From positions 1-27,508 of the forward strand of contig CAZNQW010000021.1 in NCBI GenBank assembly GCA_964575225.1: a DNA stretch of 27,508 nt, given 5' to 3'. Source of the stretch: CAZNQW01 sp964575225. GTDB taxonomy: Bacteria; Chloroflexota; Anaerolineae; JAAYZQ01. Of this stretch, positions 7,493-14,943 are shown one piece after another. The notes beneath the pieces are model-generated. The model made no database searches, had not been told where the DNA came from, and was given only the letters and a program-made list of their open reading frames with translations. Every line of letters begins with the position of its first letter. Positions within the stretch are counted from its first letter, which is position 1. Made by a program: the position numbers and the translations under genes.

Positions 7493-8776
7493 ATGCGAGA
7501 TATGTGGTTGGTGATCAAGCACGACATCCGAGCCATACTCCAACAGCGGTCGTTTTGGCTGATGGCTTTTCTGATGCCGGTGTTTCTGGTGGGGTTGAAT
7601 GCTTTCACGATTATCCAAGAGGGCCGGAATAGCGGCGCTTTGGTGACGCCAGAGGCCGAATCGGAGGCAAGCGCTCCGGCTCCTGAGCCTGTCGTCTTGG
7701 GCCTGGTGGATCCGGCCGGGTTGATTCAGACCATCCCTTCGGCCTTTCCCGAGGATCTCTGGGTGCGTTATTCTGATGAGACGACAGCGCGCGCTGCGCT
7801 CAAGGCGGGCGAGGTCGATCAGGTGGTTTCCATTCCTGCCGACTATGTGGCCAGTGGGCAGATCGTGGTCTACGATCAGGAATACCAGATCCTAAGCCAG
7901 TCTGAGGGCATCAGTGTGGGCATGGACGGCGGCCCATCCTGGATCTTGCGGCTCCTGATCGATAGCAATCTCACCGGGGACGAGTTTCTGGTGGCGACGC
8001 TGTTCGATCCTGTGCCCGGGGCCCAGGTCCGCTACCACGCCCTTGCGCCGCAGGAGGAATCGGAAGCCGGTACCCAGGCCATGGCGCTGCTCATCGCAGC
8101 CATCATGCCCTATGTCTTTTACTTTTTGCTGGTGATGGCCGGCAGTTATCTGCTGCGCTGCGTGGTGGCCGAAAAGGAGAATCGGACGGCCGAGGTGCTC
8201 TTGCTAAGCCTGGATCCCAAAAGGCTGATGGTCGGCAAAATTCTGGCCATGAGTGTGGTGATGCTGATCCAGGTGGTCATCTGGGTGGGGGGCGGGCTCT
8301 TGGTGCTGAACCGCGGGGCTGAATGGATGAGCCTAAGCCAGTTTGCCTTTCCGCCGGGATTCTGGATCTGGGCTGCCCTCTACCTGGTGTTGGGCTATGC
8401 CCTCTATGCCGCAGTGATGGCGGCCGGCGGCGCGATTTCCCCCAATGCTCGTGAGGGAGGTCAGGTGGTCTGGGTGTTGGTGCTGCCGCTGATGCCTACC
8501 TTGATGTTTGGCCAGCAGTTTGCCCAAGAACCGCACGGTGCCCTGGCCGTTGCGCTGAGCCTCTTTCCCTTTAGTGCACCCAGCGCCATGGTCACACGGC
8601 TGGCTGTGGCTCCAGTACCCCTGTGGCAGATCCTGCTCAGCCTGGCCCTTTTGGCTGCATCTGCTTATCTGTTCATCGTCCTGGCGGCCCGCTTTTTCAG
8701 CTCGGGGAACCTGATTTCGTTGGAGGCCTTTAACTGGCGGCGCCTGGCAACGGGCTGGAAAGAGTCCAGAGATTAG
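7493..8776 (+). CDS. ABC exporter permease, second subunit (ABC-2 type)
   Basis: A 427-residue permease with the same layout as its upstream neighbour. The N-terminal helix is at about 22-42. The extracytoplasmic domain is longer (to about residue 195) and has a Glu/Ala/Pro-rich linker near 52-66. Six C-terminal helices follow, with the motif VAEKENRTAEVLLLSLDPKRLMVGK. The pair of diverged permeases probably arose by duplication. GGAGG lies at 7482-7486 before the ATG, 10 bases after the previous stop. The TAG stop codon (8774-8776) lies inside the upstream dyad of promoter copy A, so the end of this operon and the control region of the next gene overlap. Confidence 0.93.
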   Translation: MRDMWLVIKHDIRAILQQRSFWLMAFLMPVFLVGLNAFTIIQEGRNSGALVTPEAESEASAPAPEPVVLGLVDPAGLIQTIPSAFPEDLWVRYSDETTARAALKAGEVDQVVSIPADYVASGQIVVYDQEYQILSQSEGISVGMDGGPSWILRLLIDSNLTGDEFLVATLFDPVPGAQVRYHALAPQEESEAGTQAMALLIAAIMPYVFYFLLVMAGSYLLRCVVAEKENRTAEVLLLSLDPKRLMVGKILAMSVVMLIQVVIWVGGGLLVLNRGAEWMSLSQFAFPPGFWIWAALYLVLGYALYAAVMAAGGAISPNAREGGQVVWVLVLPLMPTLMFGQQFAQEPHGALAVALSLFPFSAPSAMVTRLAVAPVPLWQILLSLALLAASAYLFIVLAARFFSSGNLISLEAFNWRRLATGWKESRD

Positions 8777-8839
8777 CCCCCTGGCTAATAGTGAATCCCC
8801 CAGATGGCCAATGCCTCTGGGGGATTCTTGCTTTATACT
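8773..8839 (+). promoter_or_regulatory. Copy A of the promoter module, before the pseudo-receiver
   Basis: Three elements are visible. A perfect dyad TTAGCC-CCCT-GGCTAA lies at 8773-8788. A 12-bp inverted repeat, GAATCCCCCAGA (8793-8804) with TCTGGGGGATTC (8816-8827), surrounds the core TGGCCAATGCC (8805-8815). TATACT lies at 8834-8839. Core to TATACT is 29 bases and dyad centre to TATACT is 53.5 bases, identical to copy B. The hairpin is followed by TTGCTTT, so it may also terminate the ABC operon. No standard -35 hexamer is present, which suggests activator-dependent transcription. Confidence 0.7.
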
Positions 8840-8885
8840 AGAGTCATACAATCTTTGATTACCCTGATTTGACGAGGTGAGTTCT

Positions 8886-9242
8886 ATGCGGATTTTACTG
8901 GCCGATCCTCAACCCAAAGTGCTGTATGCCCTTCGCGTGCTGCTGGAGCGCCAACCTGGAATCGAGGTCGCCGGACAGGCGACCGATGCCGAGGCAGTGC
9001 TACGCCAGGCGCAAGTGGCCCATCCGGATATTTTGCTGTTGGGTTGGGAAATGCCAGGCCGGGAAGAACGGAACCTGATCGCCGCCCTCCGCGAGTGCTG
9101 CGAGAAAATTGCCATCATCGCTCTGAGTGGGCGAGCGGGGGTTCGGCAGGCTGCCCTAACGGCCGGCGCCGATGCTTTTGTCAGCAAGGGGGATCCGCCT
9201 GAGCAGCTTCTGAATGCGATCAGCAGTTGCTGTCGCGAATAG
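8886..9242 (+). CDS. Stand-alone pseudo-receiver protein without the phospho-acceptor Asp
   Basis: A 118-residue single receiver domain of the response regulator fold, with no output domain. The N-terminal acidic site is reduced (LLADPQ, Asp7 only). The signature Ser81 and Lys101 are kept. The expected phospho-acceptor position reads LLLGWEMPG: residue 53 is Gly, codon GGT at 9042-9044, one base from GAT. It therefore should not be phosphorylated in the usual way and may act as a phosphorylation-independent binding partner or regulator. ATG 8886 is preferred over GTG 8877 because GAGGTG (8875-8879) gives a well-spaced ribosome site. It is controlled by promoter copy A and lies upstream of the propeller kinase, which has its own promoter. 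Confidence 0.88.
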   Translation: MRILLADPQPKVLYALRVLLERQPGIEVAGQATDAEAVLRQAQVAHPDILLLGWEMPGREERNLIAALRECCEKIAIIALSGRAGVRQAALTAGADAFVSKGDPPEQLLNAISSCCRE

Positions 9243-9349
9243 GACTGTAGCTTGATGGGCGGATCCGGTCGCATGCTCCCCCCATTTTCCCCGGATTTAT
9301 GAATTGAGAACTTGGCCTGTCCCTGGATTGAGGAAATCTCGTGCAACCG

Positions 9350-9378
9350 TTGCCAGATTCCTCGAGACGTGGTATGAT
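9350..9378 (+). promoter_or_regulatory. Sigma-70-type promoter of the propeller kinase operon
   Basis: TTGCCA (9350-9355), a 17-base spacer and TATGAT (9373-9378). The transcription start should be near 9385. It does not carry the TGGCSRATG module, so the kinase/regulator operon is probably expressed independently of it. Confidence 0.75.
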
Positions 9379-9443
9379 GGGTTCGGGTGCCAAGTGGCGC
9401 TGTCGGTGACTGTCGATTGGCAGGGCAGGGTGAGGAAACCAAG

Positions 9444-12400
9444 GTGACTCGGAACAGGACGGCAAACCCGCTGATCGTAGGCTGCATAGGCCTCTTTTTT
9501 GCGTTGTGGATGAGCGGCTGCGGCCATCCTGCCAACGCCATTTCCACCCACTCTTTGCCCGGACTTGGGCCCGATGGCAGCCGGGTTTTGGAACAGGATG
9601 ATGTCCCACCTCCCCCCGGCGATGATTATCTATCGCTTCAGGATCTGGTCGCTCGGCGCCTTCAGCAGCGGATCCAGTTCGAGCATGTGACAGAAGAGGA
9701 GGGACTGGCCTCTGAGCCGGTTTTTGCCATTACCCAAGATCGCTTTGGCTTTTTGTGGATTGCCAACGACAAGGGTTTGTTTCGCTACGATGGCCTGAAC
9801 TTTGTGGCCTATAGCCACGATCCGACCGACCCCCATAGTTTGAGCCACAACCATGTGCTCGATATCCTGGAAGATCATTTGGGAATCCTGTGGATAGCCA
9901 CCGATGGCGGGGGTCTGGACCGATTCGATCGCGACACACAGGAATTCGTGCATTACACTGCCGATCCCAATACCTTGGACAGCCTAAGCCACGATAAGGT
10001 CTCTGTCCTCTACGAGGACCTCTACGGTGTGCTTTGGGTGGGTACCTTGGGAGGTGGCCTGAACCAGTACGACCGCAAAGCCGATTCGTTTGTACAGTAT
10101 CGCCACGATCCCCACGATCCCTATAGCCTGGCTCACGACACCGTGCACGCCATTTGTGAGGATCGAGCTGGCTTGTTGTGGATCGGCACGGATCAGGGGC
10201 TGAGTCGTTTTGATCGTCGGACCCATCAATTTATCCATTACCAACACGACTCGGGGAATCCGGGCAGTCTGATCCATGATTCGATCGCATCGATCCTTGA
10301 GGATCGGTGGGGCTATTTGTGGATCGGGACGAACGGGGGTGGCCTGGATCGGTTGGATCGCAGGACGGAACGGTTCATTCACTACCGGCACGATGCCGGA
10401 AATTCGAATAGCTTGGGCAACGATCTGGTCTCTGTCCTGTTGGAGGATAGCAGTGGCACGTTGTGGGTCGGCACCCAGGGCGGAGGGCTCCACCAGTACG
10501 ACCGGGAGAATGATCGGTTCATTCGCCATCAGTATGTGCCAGGCGATCCGTATAGCCTGAACAACAACCATGTGAACGCCCTGTTCGAAGATAGAGAGGG
10601 CACGCTGTGGGTGGGGACGACGCGCAACCTGGACAAGTTTGCCCGCCAACGGGCCAAGTTCGACCAGTTCCTGGCCTATGAGCATGTTCAGGTTGTGTTG
10701 GAAGGTCGTGATTCGTCGGTGTGGGTGGGTACGTTGGACAAACTCGTGCACCTCACGGAAACCTTGACCGAGATCGCCCGATATGCCCACGATCCCGAGG
10801 ACCCCGATAGCTTGAGTGACGGCTGGGTGCAGGCTCTGTACCAAGATCGGGAGGGAATCCTCTGGATCGGATTGATGGGAGGCGGACTCGACCGCTTTGA
10901 TCCCGCCTCGGGTCGGTTTGTCCATCATCGGCACGAACCCACCGACCCCAATAGCCTGAGCAGTGATATCGTCAACTTAATCTATGAAGACCAAGCGGGC
11001 GTTCTGTGGGTGGGCACCGATAGTGGGCTGAATCAGTACGATCGCGACCAGGGTGTGTTTCGGGTCGTGCCTACGGAACCGGATGTGCTCGGTGCACCGT
11101 CGCTGGAGAATGTGGGACCGATTTTGGAGGATCGGACGGGCGCGCTGTGGGTGGGTGTGTGGGGCGATGGACTCAGGCGGTTGGAACCGGGCACCGATCA
11201 GTTCGTGGCTTTTCGGCACGAGCCTTCCAATCCGCAAAGCCTCAAGACCAATTTCGTCACCTGGTTGTTCCAAGATTCCTCTGGGCGGATGTGGGTGGGA
11301 ACGGACAGCGGTCTACATCAATGGTTGCCGGCGGAGAACACCTTCTTCCTGTATGGCAGTGAATCGGGTCTGCCGTCCGATACCGTGGATGTGATTGTGG
11401 AGGATCAGGACGGCAAGCTCTGGCTGGCTGTGGGGGCGGGCCTTTTCAAGTTCGATCCCGATGCCGGGACCTCGACCCACTATGACGGCGACGATGGCCT
11501 TCGAGCAGGTGGATACTCCAGCGGCATTGCGCGGCGCGGAAATGGTAGGGTTCTGTTTGGCGGCGTGGATGGCATCGATGTTTTTCTTCCACAGCAGGTC
11601 TGGCCCAACCCCTACGTTCCACCCGTCGTCCTGCTTGCCGTGCGCCAGGATGGCAAAGAGATCGAGGGGCAGCGAGCCTGGGAGAGTGTTGATTCGCTGA
11701 GCTTTTCCTGGCCCAACAGCGATTTCGAATTCGAGTTTGCTGCCCTCAGCTATACACAACCCGACAAGAACCTGCACGCCTACAAGCTGGAAGGCTATGA
11801 TAACGATTGGCACATGATCGGCACCCAGCGGGTGGGGGAGTATCGCAATCTGCCGGGGGGTACCTACACCCTCCGCCTGAAGGGCAGCAACGATGATGGG
11901 ATCTGGAATGACACGGGGCTGTCCATTCGGATTGCTGTGGCGCCGCCGATTTGGGAGACCTGGTGGTTCCTGGGCTCGGCGGTGTTGGTGCTGGCAGGAG
12001 TCGCTTTTGCCGGCTATCGGCTGCGGGTGCGGAGCGTTGAGACGCGCAGCCAGCATCTTTCCGACCTGGTGACCGAGCGCACGGCGGAGCTTTCGCGCAT
12101 CAACGAGCGCTTATCGCGCGAGATTCTCGAGAGGCAAAAAGCCGAAGACGCGCTGGCCAGGCGGGCTGCCGATGCGGCTGTGATAGAGGAGAGAAGCCGG
12201 CTGGCCCGCGAGCTGCACGATGCGGTCACACAGACCCTGTTCTCGGCCAGCTTGATTGCCGAGGCCCTCCCCTCCGTGTGGGAGGCCGACCGAGAGGAGG
12301 GCCTCCAGCTCTTGAAGGACCTTCGTCAGTTGAGCCGCGGAGCCTTGGCAGAGATGCGGACTCTTTTGCTGGAACTTCGCCCCACGGCCTTGATGGAATC

Positions 12401-12809
12401 CAGCTTTCGCGATCTGTTGCGCCAGCTTGGCGAGGCCATTGCGGGCCGGATCGGGGTGCCGGTGCAGGTGACGGTTGAAGGGACGTGCGATTTCCCGGCC
12501 GATGTTCACGTGGCCCTCTATCGGATTGCTCAGGAAGCGTTGAACAACGTGGTCAAGCACGCAGAGGCCACTCAGGTGCGGGTTTTCCTAACGTGCACAC
12601 CGGACCCAGTGGACGTTGACACAACACGGCACCAAGAGGTAGAATTGGTCGTTGAGGATAATGGACGAGGCTTTGATCCAGAGCGGATCTCTTCCGACCA
12701 TTTGGGACTCAACATCATCCGCGAGCGCGCTCGGGATATTGGCGCTCATTTCGAGATCAAGAGCGAACCCGGGTGGGGTACGCGGATCCGGATTTTGTGG
12801 AAGGAGTGA
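9444..12809 (+). CDS. Two-component propeller sensor histidine kinase
   Basis: A 1121-residue kinase. The N-terminus is a signal peptide ending in MSGC, a possible lipobox. From about residue 77 to 750 there are 13 clear repeats of about 50 residues with an LW(I/V)(G/A)T-GGL--(F/Y)DR core, plus a final diverged one. That fits two seven-bladed Reg_prop beta-propellers. A Y_Y_Y domain (about 755-835) follows, then one transmembrane helix (about 840-860), a short coiled coil, a HisKA_3 domain with His925 in LARELHDAVTQTLF, and a HATPase domain with N-box EALNNVVKHA and VEDNGRGF. The sensor is therefore extracytoplasmic. Such propellers usually sense glycans or surface ligands, but here they are joined to a NarL-type kinase core. 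GTG 9444 is chosen over GTG 9387 because GTGAGGAA (9430-9437) precedes it and the first lies at the expected transcription start. The regulator gene follows after four bases. Confidence 0.94.
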   Translation: MTRNRTANPLIVGCIGLFFALWMSGCGHPANAISTHSLPGLGPDGSRVLEQDDVPPPPGDDYLSLQDLVARRLQQRIQFEHVTEEEGLASEPVFAITQDRFGFLWIANDKGLFRYDGLNFVAYSHDPTDPHSLSHNHVLDILEDHLGILWIATDGGGLDRFDRDTQEFVHYTADPNTLDSLSHDKVSVLYEDLYGVLWVGTLGGGLNQYDRKADSFVQYRHDPHDPYSLAHDTVHAICEDRAGLLWIGTDQGLSRFDRRTHQFIHYQHDSGNPGSLIHDSIASILEDRWGYLWIGTNGGGLDRLDRRTERFIHYRHDAGNSNSLGNDLVSVLLEDSSGTLWVGTQGGGLHQYDRENDRFIRHQYVPGDPYSLNNNHVNALFEDREGTLWVGTTRNLDKFARQRAKFDQFLAYEHVQVVLEGRDSSVWVGTLDKLVHLTETLTEIARYAHDPEDPDSLSDGWVQALYQDREGILWIGLMGGGLDRFDPASGRFVHHRHEPTDPNSLSSDIVNLIYEDQAGVLWVGTDSGLNQYDRDQGVFRVVPTEPDVLGAPSLENVGPILEDRTGALWVGVWGDGLRRLEPGTDQFVAFRHEPSNPQSLKTNFVTWLFQDSSGRMWVGTDSGLHQWLPAENTFFLYGSESGLPSDTVDVIVEDQDGKLWLAVGAGLFKFDPDAGTSTHYDGDDGLRAGGYSSGIARRGNGRVLFGGVDGIDVFLPQQVWPNPYVPPVVLLAVRQDGKEIEGQRAWESVDSLSFSWPNSDFEFEFAALSYTQPDKNLHAYKLEGYDNDWHMIGTQRVGEYRNLPGGTYTLRLKGSNDDGIWNDTGLSIRIAVAPPIWETWWFLGSAVLVLAGVAFAGYRLRVRSVETRSQHLSDLVTERTAELSRINERLSREILERQKAEDALARRAADAAVIEERSRLARELHDAVTQTLFSASLIAEALPSVWEADREEGLQLLKDLRQLSRGALAEMRTLLLELRPTALMESSFRDLLRQLGEAIAGRIGVPVQVTVEGTCDFPADVHVALYRIAQEALNNVVKHAEATQVRVFLTCTPDPVDVDTTRHQEVELVVEDNGRGFDPERISSDHLGLNIIRERARDIGAHFEIKSEPGWGTRIRILWKE

Positions 12810-12813
12810 GGAC

Positions 12814-13482
12814 ATGAGTGCATCCGAGTCGATTCGCGTCATGATTGTGGACGATCACAGCATGGTGCGCCGTGGATTGTCGACGATCCTGAAGGTGCGA
12901 CCCGAGCTGGAGTTGGTGGCTGAGGCATCCAACGGCAAAGAAGCCATCCGATTGTGCGAGCAGGTGCAGCCGGATGTCATTCTGATGGATCTGCTGATGC
13001 CCGAAATGGGCGGGGCCGAGGCCACGCGGATCATCTGTGAGCGCTGGCCTCAGGTGCGGATCATTGCCCTCACCAGCTTTCAGGAAAAAGACCTGGTGCG
13101 CGAAGCCCTGAAGGCCGGGGCGCTCAGTTATCTGCTCAAGAACGTGTCGGCGGAGGACCTGGCTGCCGCCATTCGCGAAGCTCATTCGGGGCGCACGATT
13201 CTGGCCCCTGAGGCGGTTCAGGCTCTCATTCAAGAAGACCGCCGGGTGACTGCTGCGACGCCCGATCTGGCTTCCACGTATGAACTCACCTCGCGGGAAC
13301 AGGAGGTTCTGGCTCTGATGGTCGAGGGGCTCAGCAATCCCGACATTGCTTCCCGTCTGGTGGTCAGCCGCTCGACCGCCAAGGCGCACGTCAGCAATAT
13401 CCTGTCCAAACTGGGGGTCTCCAACCGGGCTGAGGCGATTGCCATGGCCTTGCAGCACGATTCTGTCAAACCTGACACCTAG
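12814..13482 (+). CDS. NarL/FixJ-type response regulator, partner of the propeller kinase
   Basis: A 222-residue regulator. The receiver domain has Asp13-Asp14, phospho-acceptor Asp59 in LMDLLMPEMGG, Thr87 and Lys109 in LLKN. The LuxR-type helix-turn-helix starts at LTSREQEVL, with GLSNPDIA and STAKAHVSNILSKLGV. AAGGAG (12801-12806) precedes the ATG at 12814, which is four bases after the kinase stop. An upstream in-frame extension lies inside the kinase gene and is rejected. It is probably phosphorylated from His925 of the kinase. The nearby dyads TAGCC-N4-GGCTA, about 65 bases upstream of the predicted starts of copies A and B, are at a good position for a class I activator such as this one. 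That link is inference. Confidence 0.95.
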   Translation: MSASESIRVMIVDDHSMVRRGLSTILKVRPELELVAEASNGKEAIRLCEQVQPDVILMDLLMPEMGGAEATRIICERWPQVRIIALTSFQEKDLVREALKAGALSYLLKNVSAEDLAAAIREAHSGRTILAPEAVQALIQEDRRVTAATPDLASTYELTSREQEVLALMVEGLSNPDIASRLVVSRSTAKAHVSNILSKLGVSNRAEAIAMALQHDSVKPDT

Positions 13483-13501
13483 AGCCCTGACCAGCTCAGG
13501 A

Positions 13502-13568
13502 TTAGCCAGGTGGCTAGGATGAGATTCCCCAGATGGCCGATGCGTCTGGGGAATTTCTATACTATACT
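13502..13568 (+). promoter_or_regulatory. Copy B of the promoter module, before the small-protein pair
   Basis: The dyad TAGCC-AGGT-GGCTA lies at 13503-13516. The inverted repeat ATTCCCCAGA (13524-13533) with TCTGGGGAAT (13545-13554) surrounds the 11-base core TGGCCGATGCG. TATACT is at 13563-13568. All three spacings equal those of copy A. It lies 20 bases after the response regulator stop; the stem followed by TTTCTATAC could also end that transcript. Confidence 0.7.
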
Positions 13569-13581
13569 GAGACCATAGAAC

Positions 13582-13633
13582 GGGGCCGAACCCCACCGGT
13601 CGATCAACAGATCGGACACCACCGCAAGCGGTG
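13582..13633 (+). promoter_or_regulatory. Leader with three consecutive small hairpins
   Basis: Between the predicted start (about 13575) and the ribosome site (13636-13643) three stems follow one another. They are GGGG-CCGAA-CCCC (13582-13594), CGATC-AACA-GATCG (13601-13614) and CACCG-CAAG-CGGTG (13620-13633). The last ends three bases before the ribosome site. This could protect the message or control translation. Confidence 0.4.
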
Positions 13634-13648
13634 AGGGAGGAGGACAGA

Positions 13649-13888
13649 ATGTTCTCAAGCAGCTGGATAACCGATGGGATGGTTCAGGACATGCGCTGGA
13701 TTCCGGTGCAGGCACAGTGGGGCGGCAAGATGATGGGGTTCGCCCAGACAGGACTCGAATCTGTAGGCAAGAACACCCGGCGGGGAGGCGAGATGTTGCG
13801 CCAGCTCGGTCACAAGCTGGTGATCTGGGGGAAAGGCCTGGAGAGCACAGGGTTGCCGAGCAACAGCCATATCAGCTTTATTCTGTAG
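13649..13888 (+). CDS. Small protein with LGxxLVxWGxxL motif (79 residues)
   Basis: A small basic protein without a known domain. It begins MFSSSWITDGM, followed by an amphipathic middle rich in Gly, Gln and Met. The C-terminal segment LGHKLVIWGKGLESTGLPS (about 54-72) matches the following gene's LGNLLVVWGQRLTQCSLPPS in spacing and key residues. No signal peptide is evident; the shared segment is amphipathic and could bind a membrane or a partner. GGAGGAGG (13636-13643) sets the ATG at 13649 rather than the in-frame GTG at 13631. It is the first gene under promoter copy B, directly after the propeller kinase/regulator operon, so it may be an output of that system. Confidence 0.7.
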   Translation: MFSSSWITDGMVQDMRWIPVQAQWGGKMMGFAQTGLESVGKNTRRGGEMLRQLGHKLVIWGKGLESTGLPSNSHISFIL

Positions 13889-13967
13889 AGAAAGCGACGC
13901 GGAGTTCCCCGCATTCGATTGAAAATCTGCCAACCTGGAGCGGCAGCGAGCAGTAAAGGAGGCCCAA

Positions 13968-14210
13968 ATGTCTCAGGAACTTTATATCGCCGAGATCACC
14001 ATGTTCAAGCAACTGACAGAACGGCGACAGGAGATTCGACGTATCGAGGAACAACGTCTCGCCAGGCAGCGACAGGGATGGTTAGCGAAGCAAGGATGCC
14101 GTTTCCTTTGTTACCTGGGCAATCTGTTGGTGGTGTGGGGTCAGCGGCTCACGCAGTGCAGCCTGCCCCCGTCCATGGTACTGCGAGGCGATGCCAACCG
14201 GGGTAACTAG
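13968..14210 (+). CDS. Second small protein with LGxxLVxWGxxL motif (80 residues)
   Basis: An 80-residue protein that is unfamiliar to me. The first half is a charged helix likely to form a coiled coil (FKQLTERRQEIRRIEEQRLARQRQ). The second half, starting near residue 43, holds GCRFLCYLGNLLVVWGQRL, hydrophobic enough for membrane contact. It shares the LGxxLVxWGxxLxxxxLPxS segment with the preceding gene, though the N-terminal halves differ. AAAGGAGG (13956-13963) gives a strong ribosome site. It lies 79 bases after the first small gene and just before a strong terminator, so the two probably form one transcript from promoter copy B. Confidence 0.72.
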   Translation: MSQELYIAEITMFKQLTERRQEIRRIEEQRLARQRQGWLAKQGCRFLCYLGNLLVVWGQRLTQCSLPPSMVLRGDANRGN

Positions 14211-14260
14211 GGGCGCGGGCGGACAGGAAATACCCCTGACTGACGAGTCCTTGGGCAAGA

Positions 14261-14299
14261 AAAGGCTCTCCAGGTGGAACTTTTACCTGGAGAGCCTTT
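14261..14299. terminator. Bidirectional intrinsic terminator
   Basis: A perfect 15-base inverted repeat: AAAGGCTCTCCAGGT (14261-14275) and its complement (14285-14299) with a nine-base loop. T-rich sequence follows on the plus side (TTTGTTTTG) and on the minus side (CCTTTTCTTG read in reverse). It separates the small-protein operon from the convergent DUF4446 gene. Confidence 0.9.
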
Positions 14300-14336
14300 G
14301 TTTTGTTCCCGGCAAGAGTGCGTCTGGGGGGACGAG

Positions 14337-14840
14337 TTATTGCCGCGATGCTTGGGCGCGCTCGATGGCCTGCTTTTCCTCATTGGTGAGAGAATGGGCA
14401 GAGCCCCAGCCGATCATCGGTTTGGCATAGACCCGGGTGGTATCGCGGGCATGCAGGCTTGAGATCAAGATGCCGTCTCCACGCGCATCGGCCAGGGCAA
14501 TGGCAAAGCTCTGGTCTCCCCCTGTATCGCTAAAGGGATTGAATCGTACGACCCCCACGTGCTGCAAGTCGAACACGGACTCTTTTTTCAATTCGTGAGC
14601 CAGCGCGCCAATCTCTTCCACCTGCTGAACGGCTGTTTGAACCCGGCTGATGTGGTCTTGGAGGATCTGTTCTAGGTTACCCCCCGACGTGCCCGTCATC
14701 AGATGTTGATATTGCCCCAGCAGCCGTTGCTGACGGGCCAGTAGCAAGACCACACCGCCCAAGGCCAGCAGAGCCAAGATCAGGGCCACAACGGCCAGGG
14801 TCCCCGCACTGGTGCTAAACAGACTTGCCCCACCTCCCAT
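14337..14840 (-). CDS. DUF4446 family membrane-anchored protein
   Basis: A 167-residue protein recognised as DUF4446 by its C-terminal block: VGVVRFNPFSDTGGDQSF, SFAIALADARGDGILISSLH, then TRVYAKP and LTNEEKQAI. The N-terminus has one transmembrane helix (about 12-35), followed by a helical, coiled-coil-like region (about 36-95). The family is widespread in Firmicutes and Chloroflexota but its function is unknown. It is transcribed from a clear promoter at 14972-14944, divergently from rdgB, and ends at a bidirectional terminator. Confidence 0.9.
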   Translation of the reverse strand: MGGGASLFSTSAGTLAVVALILALLALGGVVLLLARQQRLLGQYQHLMTGTSGGNLEQILQDHISRVQTAVQQVEEIGALAHELKKESVFDLQHVGVVRFNPFSDTGGDQSFAIALADARGDGILISSLHARDTTRVYAKPMIGWGSAHSLTNEEKQAIERAQASRQ

Positions 14841-14943
14841 GCCTCACCTCTTTGCTCCGAGTTGCGAACGGCGCGGTCGCCCAAGGCATGTGGTTTTGAG
14901 CCTTTGGGAAATCGGTCGGGCCTGCCGCCATTCTGTGGACTGT

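Noticed and set aside
8793..8833. Copy A inverted repeat as nothing but the terminator of the ABC operon.
   Set aside because: A terminator role is possible, but the fixed 29-base and 53.5-base spacings to TATACT shared with two other loci are not explained by it.
9984..10934. A 316-codon open frame antisense to the propeller kinase.
   Set aside because: It is a by-product of GC-rich codon use in the repeated blades, has no ribosome site, and the sense frame has clear domain repeats.
9700..11460. Regular DNA repeats with a period near 150 bases, considered as a repeat array.
   Set aside because: They encode the propeller blades in frame, vary in sequence, and have no identical repeat/spacer structure, so they are not CRISPR or satellite DNA.
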